DNA of 64,000 nt from an uncultured Desulfosarcina sp. (GTDB lineage Bacteria; Desulfobacterota; Desulfobacteria; Desulfobacterales; Desulfosarcinaceae): contig NZ_OY764190.1 of assembly GCF_963668215.1 (NCBI RefSeq), forward strand, positions 2,294,001 to 2,358,000, read 5' to 3'. The position numbers and the translations under genes were made by a program. Positions within the stretch are counted from its first letter, which is position 1, and each line of letters begins with the position of its first letter. The notes under the pieces are model-generated. The model was given only the letters and a program-made list of their open reading frames with translations. It did no database searches and was not told where the DNA came from. Positions 53,554-61,548 of this stretch are shown here, piece after piece.

Positions 53554-53583
53554 TTTAATTTCATATCGGGTCGAGGATGTCAA
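53554..53583 (-). promoter_or_regulatory. Promoter of the feoAB leader
   Basis: TTGACA (53583-53578) and ATTAAA (53559-53554) with 18-base spacing. The same arrangement, including the shared CGATATGAAATT-like core, occurs before copy B. Confidence 0.65.
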
Positions 53584-53609
53584 GCAAATTCTAAGACGTC
53601 GCCAAAAGT

Positions 53610-54848
53610 CTATTCCGCAGGTATTTTTCCTTGGGTGGAAGTGCGACGCAACCCGTCGATGTAGGCAATCATTTTTCGGGCTTCGACATGTTGCTGCGGG
53701 AAACGGGCGGCCCGTTCGAAGGCATTGCGGGCCGCTATCATCTGGTCTTGCTGGAGTGCGCAATACCCTTCCATCAGATGGGCGCGAGCGTTTTTGGGAT
53801 CGGCGAGCACCGTTTTTTCGAACGCCTTTCGAGCCTGCTCGAAATCTCCTTTTTCGTAATAAAGGCCGGCCAGTTGCCCCCACATGGCTGCGGTGGACTG
53901 CTTTGCGAGGCCGCGTTGCAGTACTTCAATGGCCCGATCCATATGGTGAGCGGCGAAATAGGCTGCCGCGGTCTTTTCGTAATCCTCCGGTGAGGCATCG
54001 GGCGAAAGAAGTTTTTCGTACTGCCGGGCCGCCTTTAACGGAATGTTGGCCAAATGGTAAAGGTCGCCTATCAACCGAACCGGGTCCGGGTCCTCCGGAG
54101 CCAGGGACGCATAAATCTCCATGGCGGCGGCGGCGCTATTATATTCACCGCGATCAATGTAAAGGCGAGACAGAATCCGCCACAGGCGAGGATCGCTTCC
54201 GGTCCGCTGCAGCAGCCGGCGGGTCAGGGCCAGCGCCTCTTCCGGTTTTTTCAAGTCCAGGTAGACTTTCAGCAGGGCGTTGAGCCAATCCGGTTCGGGG
54301 GTGCCGGACGGCAAGTTGACCAACGACTCCAGAAGCGGGCGGGCCGTTGCCGGTTTATTGGCCAGAATATAGGCCACGGCCGCCTGATAGGCGAGAACGG
54401 GCGACTCCGGCCCTTTCAGGGCATGGGCCCTGGCGAGGCAGTCTCCGGCTTCGGCATAGCGCTCCAGGTCGTAACAGGCCTTGCCCATGTTCTGCCAGAC
54501 GACGGCGTCGTCGGGATACAGGTTTGCCGCCGCCCGGTAGCGTTCCAGGGCGTCCTCGGCGTTGCCTTCCATGCTCAGCACGTTTCCCAGGGTAAAATAG
54601 ACCAGATAATGCACCTTGTCGGAGGGTTGCTCGATGTAAGCGGCCAGGATTTTCCGGGCCCGGGCATACTCTTTTTTCTCCATGGCCTGCTGGGCCTGGT
54701 AAAGGACCTGCTGTTCGGCGCGGTCAAGGGGCCGGGGTTCCTCTTTTTCAGCCGCGATCGCGTTGGCGGGCAACACGCAGATCCAAAACGCGGCCAGTAT
54801 CGCGGCAATGGCCAGGAGGGCCGAAACGTTTCCGCGGCGCGGGTTCAT
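53610..54848 (-). CDS. TPR-repeat protein of the Ton operon
   Basis: A 412-residue exported protein: signal or anchor (about 8-30, LLAIAAILAAFWICVLPANA) followed by about nine tetratricopeptide repeats (for example YFTLGNVLSMEGNAEDALER, WQNMGKACYDLERYAEAGDC and LAGLYYEKGDFEQARKAFEK). Its ATG overlaps the tonB stop as ATGA. TPR proteins of this type end DUF3450-ExbB-ExbD-TonB operons and help the TonB2-like complex in Vibrio-type systems (TtpC context). Confidence 0.88.
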   Translation of the reverse strand: MNPRRGNVSALLAIAAILAAFWICVLPANAIAAEKEEPRPLDRAEQQVLYQAQQAMEKKEYARARKILAAYIEQPSDKVHYLVYFTLGNVLSMEGNAEDALERYRAAANLYPDDAVVWQNMGKACYDLERYAEAGDCLARAHALKGPESPVLAYQAAVAYILANKPATARPLLESLVNLPSGTPEPDWLNALLKVYLDLKKPEEALALTRRLLQRTGSDPRLWRILSRLYIDRGEYNSAAAAMEIYASLAPEDPDPVRLIGDLYHLANIPLKAARQYEKLLSPDASPEDYEKTAAAYFAAHHMDRAIEVLQRGLAKQSTAAMWGQLAGLYYEKGDFEQARKAFEKTVLADPKNARAHLMEGYCALQQDQMIAARNAFERAARFPQQHVEARKMIAYIDGLRRTSTQGKIPAE

Positions 54849-55534
54849 GATTCCTCCAGCTTGAACACGATGGTGGTGGTAACCCAGGTGTTCACCGGCC
54901 GGCCGGACACGGTCCCCGGAGAAAATCGCCATGTGGACAGGGTCTGGAGCACGCTCCGGTCGAACACGTCGGGCGGATCGGACTTCAGAATCGCGATCCG
55001 CCCCACTTGCCCTTTTGCATCCACCAGGAACCGGACATCCACTTTTCCGCTCAGGCGCAGCCGCCGGGCGCGGTAGGGGTAGGGGGGTTCGGTTTTCATG
55101 GTGGCCACCGGCCCCTGGTCCACCTCTTCCAACCCGTAAAACGCTTTCGGTGAAGCGGGCTGCGGCGCGGCGGCTACCGGCGCCCGGGGCGCCGTCACGG
55201 GAATTCCCGGACCCATATCCGGCGAAACATCGAAATCGAACGCCGGAAGGTCCATCCGCGGTGCCTGAACGGACGGGGTCAGCGCTTTCGATACCTGCCG
55301 GGGAACGACTCTGGGCGGTTCGGGCGGCGGTTCGGGCGGCTTCTCTTTGGCAGGGGCCTCCCGGCGACCCGGGTTTTCCCTGAGAAAGTCTACGGCTTGA
55401 ACCGTTTCGGTATCCGTTGGCATCACTTCCCGGGACAGCATATTGGGCAGCCCCGCGAAAAGCAGGACATTGACCAATACCGCAAGGGCCATGATCGGCA
55501 TCCAGCGGTTCGCATCCCGAAGGTCGTTCATCAT
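54845..55534 (-). CDS. tonB: TonB energy-transducing protein
   Basis: A 229-residue TonB: an N-terminal helix (about 14-32), a Pro-rich linker (KEKPPEPPPEPP), and a C-terminal TonB domain (YPYRARRLRLSGKVDVRFLV, TLSTWRFSPGTVSGRPVNTW). Two adjacent ATG codons (55534 and 55531) overlap the exbD stop. It links the ExbB/ExbD motor to outer-membrane receptors for iron complexes or vitamin B12. Confidence 0.92.
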   Translation of the reverse strand: MMNDLRDANRWMPIMALAVLVNVLLFAGLPNMLSREVMPTDTETVQAVDFLRENPGRREAPAKEKPPEPPPEPPRVVPRQVSKALTPSVQAPRMDLPAFDFDVSPDMGPGIPVTAPRAPVAAAPQPASPKAFYGLEEVDQGPVATMKTEPPYPYRARRLRLSGKVDVRFLVDAKGQVGRIAILKSDPPDVFDRSVLQTLSTWRFSPGTVSGRPVNTWVTTTIVFKLEES

Positions 55535-55953
55535 CGATCCAGAGTCGGTTTGGCTGCGGCAATGCTCACCCGGACGGCACCGGCCAGTCGGCATTGGTCC
55601 ATCACCTTCACGACTACCCCGGTATCGCTTTTGCGGTCGGCCACGATCACCACGGCACCTTCCGGGTTTTCCGCCAGGGAGCGTTCGATGTGGGCCCGGA
55701 CGCTGCGGATGTCGATCGGTTTTTTCTCGAAAAAGATGCCGCCGGCCTCGGAAACGCCCAGCAGGATGTTGCCCTTGTTTTTCAGCGTTGCCGTGGCGGC
55801 CGTGGGACGGTGAACGTCGATGCCGGTCTCCTTGACGAAACTGGTGGTCACCATGAAAAAAATCAGCAGCAGAAAAACCATATCGATCAACGGCGCCATG
55901 TTGATCTCTTCTTCATGAAAATTGCTGCGCAATGACTTGCGAATGTCGATCAT
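55531..55953 (-). CDS. exbD: ExbD biopolymer transport protein
   Basis: A 140-residue ExbD with one N-terminal helix carrying the essential Asp (INMAPLIDMVFLLLIFFMVT, Asp near 24) and a periplasmic domain (NPEGAVVIVADRKSDTGVVV). The start is ATG 55953, two bases after the exbB stop. It forms the proton-driven motor with the two ExbB-like proteins. Confidence 0.93.
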   Translation of the reverse strand: MIDIRKSLRSNFHEEEINMAPLIDMVFLLLIFFMVTTSFVKETGIDVHRPTAATATLKNKGNILLGVSEAGGIFFEKKPIDIRSVRAHIERSLAENPEGAVVIVADRKSDTGVVVKVMDQCRLAGAVRVSIAAAKPTLDR

Positions 55954-55955
55954 GC

Positions 55956-56546
55956 TTACACCACCTGTTTGAGAACGATAACGATTTCGGTCAGGCGCCG
56001 TTCGATCGCCTGGGCGCGGCGGGTCAGTAGCCGGCTCATGAACAGTCCGGGAATGCCCACCAGAAGACCGCTCTGCGTGGTTACCAGGGCCTTGGAGATT
56101 CCCCCGGAAAGCGCTTTGGCGTTGCCCGTGCCGAAAAGGGAGATGACATCGAACGTAGTGACCATGCCGGTCACCGTGCCCAACAGCCCCAGCAGCGGGG
56201 CCGTCGCCGCCAGGATGGCGATGGTGGCGAGAAACCGCCTCAGTTGCGGCCGCTGCCGCATGGCATGGTAATCCAGCAGGCGTCGATCCAGGTCGCTGTC
56301 CCCGGTGCGCGCCGCCAGAAACCTGCGGATGACCGGATGACGAACATCTTCGAACGATTCGCCGCACCCCTTGCGGTCCACCAGGCGGACGGCTTCGTCC
56401 CGGTCCACATCGCTTTTCTCCAGGCTCCGGAAACGGGCCAGGCGTTCGAAAATCAGGCTCCACATCCAGATCGATATCAGCACCAGCAGCACCATGATCG
56501 AACCGCCGGGCCGGAAGTAGTCGTAGGCGGTAATCAGGTAGTCCAT
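55956..56546 (-). CDS. exbB: ExbB/TolQ-type proton channel (short)
   Basis: A 196-residue MotA/TolQ/ExbB protein. Helices are near 16-36, 108-130 and 145-170; LAATAPLLGLLGTVTGMVTTFDVI and GISKALVTTQSGLLVGIPG are the family core. It is one of two ExbB-like proteins in the operon, which is typical of DUF3450-linked Ton systems. Confidence 0.93.
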   Translation of the reverse strand: MDYLITAYDYFRPGGSIMVLLVLISIWMWSLIFERLARFRSLEKSDVDRDEAVRLVDRKGCGESFEDVRHPVIRRFLAARTGDSDLDRRLLDYHAMRQRPQLRRFLATIAILAATAPLLGLLGTVTGMVTTFDVISLFGTGNAKALSGGISKALVTTQSGLLVGIPGLFMSRLLTRRAQAIERRLTEIVIVLKQVV

Positions 56547-56552
56547 CTTCGG

Positions 56553-57998
56553 TTACGCCTGCGCATGCATGGGCCGCTGCCCCGGCCCTGTCTTTTTGCT
56601 GCCCGGAAAAGAAACGAGGGTGCATTCCCGGCAAATGATATTGCTCAGGGCCACGGCCTTTTCCTCCATGTCGCCCACGATGTGATCCAGCCGCCGGCGC
56701 AGGAAGGTGTGAACCAGCATGATGGGAATGGCCACGGAAAGCCCCAGCATGGTGGTCACCAGGGCTTCGGAGATGCCGCCGGACATCATGCGCGGGTCGC
56801 CGGCACCGTGCAGGGTGATCACCCGAAAGGTTTCGATCATGCCGGTTACCGTGCCCAGCAGCCCCAGCAGCGGCGCCACCGCTCCTAAAATATTCAAGGC
56901 CGGCAGAAAACGCTCCAGGCGGGGCAGCTCTTTCAGAATGGCTTCCTGCAGGACGCTTTCCAGGGTCTCCCGCTTTTCGTTGACGGCGGAAAGCCCGGCC
57001 CGCAGGACGTTGTTCACGGGCTTGCCCTGGTCATGCATAAGCACCTTGTCGCAGCCGGCCCAGTCTCCCTGGCCGGCCAATTCGTTGACGCTGCCCATCA
57101 GCCGATCCGTGTTGGCATGGACCCGGTTGAGAAAAACGATTCGCTCCAGGGCAATAAACAGTGCCAGCACACCGATGCCCAGGATGGGCCAGACTACAGG
57201 GCCGCCCTTTTCGATTTTATCCATCAGCGTGGAGCGATGGACCAGTTGCCGCAGGGCTGCTCCCCGGGAAAAATCGAAAACGATTTCGTCCGTATCGCCG
57301 TTCATGTAGCGTTTGATGTTGCGGCGCATTGTCCAGGGCGGCGGATTGGACAGAGCGAAGAGACGCTGACCGCCTTCCGCGTAGCGCAAAAAGCCGACTT
57401 CTCCGTTGTTGCGGTAGACGGCGCTGAAGGCACCGATGGTGAGAATTTCCCCGGTGGCCTCTGAGCCGTCCCGGTCGATATAGGCTGCGGCATGGCGGTC
57501 GATTTCACCGGAAAGCGCCGTCTCTTCGAAAAAAAGGTCGCTGAGAAGCGCAATTTCTTCCATGCCCGGGAAGCGGTCGTTGTCCAGAACCGGCGCGAGG
57601 CGGTCGAGACGGCCGGGTTGCAGGGCCGTAAACTGCGATTGGTTTAGCAGCGCTTCCAGGTCCCGCGCCGTTTCCCGGACGACGCCGGTAAATTCGCGCA
57701 GATCCATCCGGACTTCCGATTGCTTTTGTCCCTGCTCCGCGTCCTTGGCGTTCAATTCCTCAAGGCGTTTTTGCAGGCTCGCCACGGCTCCGTTCAGGTC
57801 TTTGACGCGGTTTTCGCCGCGCTGTACTTCCGCCGTCAGTTTTTCCTTGTCTTCCAGAATCTCCTGCCGGCGCCGGCTGGCTTCTTGGCGAGCCTGTTCA
57901 AAATCGGCTTGAGCCTTCCGGCTGACCACGCGTAAATCCTCGGCAGCCGCAGCACCGCTTAACAACAAAACGATCAGTCCTATCAGCAGGCCTCTCAT
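56553..57998 (-). CDS. Long ExbB/TolQ protein with periplasmic coiled-coil (TonB2-type accessory)
   Basis: A 481-residue protein. Signal peptide about 1-20 (LLIGLIVLLLSGAAAA), coiled coil about 25-110 (QEASRRRQEILEDKEKLTAE), then a periplasmic domain and a C-terminal MotA/TolQ/ExbB channel (FLPALNILGAVAPLLGLLGT, GISEALVTTMLGLSVAIPIM near 405-440). This fusion is the TtpC-type partner of TonB2 systems. ATG 57998 overlaps the DUF3450 stop (ATGA). Confidence 0.9.
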   Translation of the reverse strand: MRGLLIGLIVLLLSGAAAAEDLRVVSRKAQADFEQARQEASRRRQEILEDKEKLTAEVQRGENRVKDLNGAVASLQKRLEELNAKDAEQGQKQSEVRMDLREFTGVVRETARDLEALLNQSQFTALQPGRLDRLAPVLDNDRFPGMEEIALLSDLFFEETALSGEIDRHAAAYIDRDGSEATGEILTIGAFSAVYRNNGEVGFLRYAEGGQRLFALSNPPPWTMRRNIKRYMNGDTDEIVFDFSRGAALRQLVHRSTLMDKIEKGGPVVWPILGIGVLALFIALERIVFLNRVHANTDRLMGSVNELAGQGDWAGCDKVLMHDQGKPVNNVLRAGLSAVNEKRETLESVLQEAILKELPRLERFLPALNILGAVAPLLGLLGTVTGMIETFRVITLHGAGDPRMMSGGISEALVTTMLGLSVAIPIMLVHTFLRRRLDHIVGDMEEKAVALSNIICRECTLVSFPGSKKTGPGQRPMHAQA

Positions 57999-58831
57999 TG
58001 TACAGCAATCCTTCCCAAAGGTAATTTCACCATGTCCACGGTGCGCTGTCGAAGCGCCATTTCCGTGGCATCGTTGATGTGCCGGCGGCTGGCGCCCGGC
58101 AACGGCACCCATTTGCCGGTGAGGCGATCCCAATGGCCAACCGTGCCGCCATCCGGGGTCCGCCAGAAGAGGGCCAGGCGTCCAACCCGCAAAATATCGG
58201 CCATAACGGGTTGCCCGAGCTTCAGGCCGTCTATCTCGATGACCTCCTGGTAGACTTCCACCGTATGTCCGTATTCGGCTTCCACCTTGAGGGCCTCCAT
58301 GACCCGCCGGCATTTTTCGGCGATGCTCGTCTCCGGCTGGACCAGGACTTTTTTGATTTCGTCGATCCGCCGGGCGCGCTCAGCGGACAGAAAGGGAAGA
58401 TCTCCGGCGATAGCTTCTTCCAGGCGGGCGACAACGGATTCGAGGTGGGCCTGCAGATTTTCGCCGATGCGTGTGGCTTCAACGATTTTTCGCTCGGCCT
58501 CCCGCTGGCGGGCGGCCATAGCTTCGACCCGGCTTTCCAAAGCCGCCTTTTCCCTGGCAAGGGCCGCTTCCTCGGCCTGGAGATGCTGGTAGCGCGTCTG
58601 CAACTCGGACTTTTCGTCGGCCCACCGGTCTTCCCGTTGCTGGATCTGCCGGTGGATTTCGATGGCCTTGACTTCGGTTGCATGGATCTGGAGGGGGTCC
58701 GTCTGGGCCCACGCAGTCGCCAGCCCGAAAAAGGCCGCAGCGCCGTAAAAATAGATGCATACGGCTACGATCCCCGGTACACTGCGGACGTTTTGAATAA
58801 AAAAGAATCGCATACCTTCAAGACTTCTCAT
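57995..58831 (-). CDS. DUF3450-family coiled-coil protein of the Ton operon
   Basis: A 278-residue exported protein with an N-terminal hydrophobic segment (about 17-42), long coiled coil (about 45-150, LQAEEAALAREKAALESRVE), and C-terminal block GRLALFWRTPDGGTVGHWDR near 215 typical of DUF3450. These proteins regularly start TonB2-like operons. ATG 58831 lies behind AAAGGGAACG. Upstream is leader copy B. Confidence 0.88.
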   Translation of the reverse strand: MRSLEGMRFFFIQNVRSVPGIVAVCIYFYGAAAFFGLATAWAQTDPLQIHATEVKAIEIHRQIQQREDRWADEKSELQTRYQHLQAEEAALAREKAALESRVEAMAARQREAERKIVEATRIGENLQAHLESVVARLEEAIAGDLPFLSAERARRIDEIKKVLVQPETSIAEKCRRVMEALKVEAEYGHTVEVYQEVIEIDGLKLGQPVMADILRVGRLALFWRTPDGGTVGHWDRLTGKWVPLPGASRRHINDATEMALRQRTVDMVKLPLGRIAVQ

Positions 58832-58983
58832 AAAGACACGTTCCCTTTGCCAATAAAAAAAGGCGTAACCGGGCGGAATTGACACGCCTCATGTTACGCC
58901 TTCACTTTCTCCGCACCGGTCAACGGCCGGAGCCCGCAAGACATTCCTTTTGTAGATAGACCCTTCTATTTGTTTAAGTTGTT
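58832..58983 (-). ncRNA. Candidate cis-regulatory leader RNA of the Ton operon (copy B)
   Basis: About 145 nt with the same landmarks as copy A: TAGAAGGGTCTATCT, the stem CTCCG with CGGAG (capped by GCCGTTGACCGGT), GTGCGGAGAAAGTGAAGGCGT and a terminator. Nearly equal length and order of elements in both copies. Confidence 0.65.
58855..58901 (-). terminator. Intrinsic terminator in the Ton-operon leader
   Basis: Minus strand: AGGCGTAAC pairs perfectly with GTTACGCCT, inner GGCG/CGCC stem, then TTTTTT. Copy A has G-U pairs where this one has A-U, a compensatory change. Confidence 0.8.
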
Positions 58984-59013
58984 TTCAATTTCATATCGAT
59001 CCGGCGATGTCAA
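58984..59013 (-). promoter_or_regulatory. Promoter of the Ton-operon leader
   Basis: TTGACA (59013-59008) overlaps the stop codon of the ABC ATPase gene; ATTGAA (58989-58984) follows at 18 bases. Same layout as in copy A. Confidence 0.65.
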
Positions 59014-59642
59014 GATTTTTCATGCGTTATCAACGTGCCGGCAGCGGTCATCGTGAGGATTCTGTGCGCGATCCGCCGCACCTCTTCGGGAGCGTGGGAG
59101 ACATAGAGAACGGTTGCCGGTTGGACGGCCAGCCGCTCCATAAGCATGGCCTGGAGTTCGTTTTTCATTTCGATATCCAGGGAGCTGAACGGTTCGTCGA
59201 GCAGGAGAATATCCGGGTCCACGGCAAAGGCCCGGGCCAGGGAGACGCGCTGGCACATGCCTCCGGAGAGTTGGGAGGGGTAGCTTCCCAGAAATTCGGA
59301 CAGGTCCATGGCTGCCAGAAGCCGGGAGGCCCTTTCGACGGCTTCTTTCCGTTGGAGGCCTGCGGCTCTCAAGGGGAGGATCACGTTTTCCAGGGTGGTC
59401 TTCCATGGCAGCAGGCGGGGCTCCTGGAAGACATAACCGATCCGCCGGGCCTGTACCCGGACCTTTCCCCGGGTCGGTTTTTCCAGGCCGGCAATGAGTT
59501 TTAAAAGAGTGGTTTTTCCGATGCCGCTGCGCCCCAGCAGACCGACAATCTCCCGGTGGCGGATTTCAAAGGAGAGCTTGCTCAGCACTTCCCGGCTGCC
59601 GTATCGTTTCGTCACCGCGTCGAAACAAACGGCCGGCGTCAT
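59010..59642 (-). CDS. ABC transporter ATPase, NitT/TauT (SsuB) type
   Basis: A 210-residue ATPase with Walker A GRSGIGKTT near 37, Q-loop FQEPRLLPW near 75, signature LSGGMCQRVSLARA near 123 and Walker B ILLLDEPFSSLD near 143. ATG 59642 overlaps the permease stop. Its length is short but complete. Works with the permease and receptor encoded upstream. Confidence 0.9.
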   Translation of the reverse strand: MTPAVCFDAVTKRYGSREVLSKLSFEIRHREIVGLLGRSGIGKTTLLKLIAGLEKPTRGKVRVQARRIGYVFQEPRLLPWKTTLENVILPLRAAGLQRKEAVERASRLLAAMDLSEFLGSYPSQLSGGMCQRVSLARAFAVDPDILLLDEPFSSLDIEMKNELQAMLMERLAVQPATVLYVSHAPEEVRRIAHRILTMTAAGTLITHEKS

Positions 59643-60409
59643 GGCTGCCACTTTCGGAAATGCTTTTCCACGGGCCGCAGGAGGCAGAACTCCAAAACGG
59701 AAACCATGCCGAGACTGACCATGATCCAGGCGAACAGCCCCGGCGTGTCCAGATTGGTTCGCGTGGTGCCCACGGCATAGCCGATGCCGTCGTTGGCCCC
59801 CATGAGTTCGGCCAACAGGACAACCCGAACGCCCATGCAAATCACCAGCACCATGGCTGCGCTCAAGGGGCCGATGATGGCCGGCGTGTAGAGGTCCAGG
59901 ATGCGCATGAAGAGGCTGAATCGGTACAGATGGGCCATCTCCACCAGGGTGGCGTCCACCATTTCGATTCCTTTGACGGTGTTTACGTAGACGATGGGCA
60001 GGATCAGCACCGAGGCGATGAAGACCACCATGGTGGACCCCATGCCGAACCAGAGCATGGCCACCACGACGACGATAACCGGGGAAATGCTCAGCATGAT
60101 CCAGCGAAAAGGGTTCAACAGATTTCGGATGTCGCGATTGAGACCCGCCGTAATCCCCAGAGCGAATCCGCTTGCCCCGCCGAACAGGATGCCGGAAAAA
60201 ATGCGTTTCAGGGTCACCCAGAAATGCTGCCTGAAATGGGCCGTCTGGATCATTTCCCCCAATGCCGATACGGCCTGGGCCGGGGAGGCCACCAGGATGT
60301 CGTGGGTGAGGACGGAGAGCAGTTGCCAGCCGCCCAGAAGCAGCAGAAAACCCAGGGCGGTAAACAGCTTGTCCCGCAATGCGGGTGAACGGGGGCGCAA
60401 GGGCTTCAA
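59639..60409 (-). CDS. ABC transporter permease, NitT/TauT type
   Basis: A 256-residue permease with about six helices and the EAA-like loop (GIEMVDATLVEMAHLYRFS near 145-163) seen in SsuC/TauC-type permeases. Its start overlaps the end of the solute-binding protein gene (ATGA) and its stop overlaps the ATPase start. Substrate unknown. Confidence 0.9.
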   Translation of the reverse strand: MKPLRPRSPALRDKLFTALGFLLLLGGWQLLSVLTHDILVASPAQAVSALGEMIQTAHFRQHFWVTLKRIFSGILFGGASGFALGITAGLNRDIRNLLNPFRWIMLSISPVIVVVVAMLWFGMGSTMVVFIASVLILPIVYVNTVKGIEMVDATLVEMAHLYRFSLFMRILDLYTPAIIGPLSAAMVLVICMGVRVVLLAELMGANDGIGYAVGTTRTNLDTPGLFAWIMVSLGMVSVLEFCLLRPVEKHFRKWQP

Positions 60410-61395
60410 GGCGTCTTCCCGTAAAAGCCGTCATCCGGGAGCCGGCCGCCGATCTTGGCGGAATTCAGCGACATCAAGATCGTGTAAAATTGAACCAGTT
60501 CCGGCTTGGCCTCCCGGGCCGGGACAAACTCCAGCCGGGCGTTTTTCAGGGCCGAGGCCACCGGACCCGGTTTCAGGCCCGAGATCCGCCTGGCCACGAT
60601 CCGGGCGGCCTCTTGCGGATGGGTCCGGCACCAGTCAATGGCAGTGCGGTAAGCTTCCTGAAATGCCGCCACCACTTCCGGTTGGCCGGAGATCCGGGGC
60701 AGGGCGCAGATGCCGGCTTCGGCCATCCTCGGCTTGGTATGGTGCACACGGCCCCACTCCTTTTGGATGTCGATGGCCCGGTAAAGTTTGGGGGCCTTGC
60801 CATTCAGGTTGGCGGATTTAAGCAGGGCGGCCGAGGCCATGGGTTCGGCCAGTATGGCGTGCCTGGCCCGACCACCGAGCACCTGCTGCGCCGCAGCCGG
60901 AAAATTCGGCAAATAACGCAGTTTGAAATCCCGGACCGGGTCCAGACCCTGCCCGGTCGCCAGGCTGGTCAGAACCAGGTCCGGCAGGTCTCCGCGGTAG
61001 GTGAGCAGAATTTCCTCACCTTTGAGATCGGATAGGCTCCTGACATCGGGATCCGAGGAGACAATCCACAGGACGCCCCATACCGAGATATTCAGCAGCC
61101 GCAGGGGGACCCCCCGGTTGTAGAAATTGGCGGCCACATGACTGGGCACGGCCGAGAAATCGGCCTGACCGCCGGCGATCAGGGCCCGCAGCTGATCGGG
61201 GTTGTCCCAGACCCGCAACTCGACCTCGTCCGCCCAGCCATCGAGAAGACCGGCCTCGACCATGTATGCCATGGGATGGGTAACCGTGGATTTGGGGCCT
61301 GCCAGAACCAGTTTCTCCATTTTTGCCGGGGCCGGGCTTGCGGCAAAGATCAGGGCGATGAGTACAATCAGAAAACCATACTTACGCATATCCAT
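60406..61395 (-). CDS. ABC transporter solute-binding protein, SsuA/NMT1 type
   Basis: A 329-residue exported receptor. Signal peptide about 3-24 (RKYGFLIVLIALIFAASPAPA). The mature part has NMT1/SsuA-type blocks: LRALIAGGQADFSAVPSHVA near 78, LSDLKGEEILLTYRG and the C-terminal ISGLKPGPVASALKNARLEF. ATG 61395 follows GGGAAAA. Family members bind sulfonates, nitrate, thiamin precursors or similar; none can be chosen here. It lies upstream of the Ton operon and might supply a TonB-dependent substrate. Confidence 0.88.
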   Translation of the reverse strand: MDMRKYGFLIVLIALIFAASPAPAKMEKLVLAGPKSTVTHPMAYMVEAGLLDGWADEVELRVWDNPDQLRALIAGGQADFSAVPSHVAANFYNRGVPLRLLNISVWGVLWIVSSDPDVRSLSDLKGEEILLTYRGDLPDLVLTSLATGQGLDPVRDFKLRYLPNFPAAAQQVLGGRARHAILAEPMASAALLKSANLNGKAPKLYRAIDIQKEWGRVHHTKPRMAEAGICALPRISGQPEVVAAFQEAYRTAIDWCRTHPQEAARIVARRISGLKPGPVASALKNARLEFVPAREAKPELVQFYTILMSLNSAKIGGRLPDDGFYGKTP

Positions 61396-61424
61396 TTTTC
61401 CCGTTTCAATTGTTCTAAAAAACA

Positions 61425-61540
61425 AATCACAAGCACCAAATCCCAAATTCCAACTTCCAAACGCGGCGGAAAACCGGGCCTTGGGTTTGAGATTTTGGCG
61501 TTGGACTTTATTTGAAATCTGTTTTCTGGTGCTTGTGATT
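61425..61540. repeat. 116-bp MITE-like element with 14-bp perfect terminal inverted repeats
   Basis: AATCACAAGCACCA (61425-61438) is the exact inverse of TGGTGCTTGTGATT (61527-61540). Inside, CCAAATTCCAA-type and TTGGGTTTGAG/TTGGCGTTGG-type words pair as well. It lies between the receptor gene and the protease gene and holds no coding sequence. Confidence 0.65.
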
Positions 61541-61548
61541 TTATTCTC

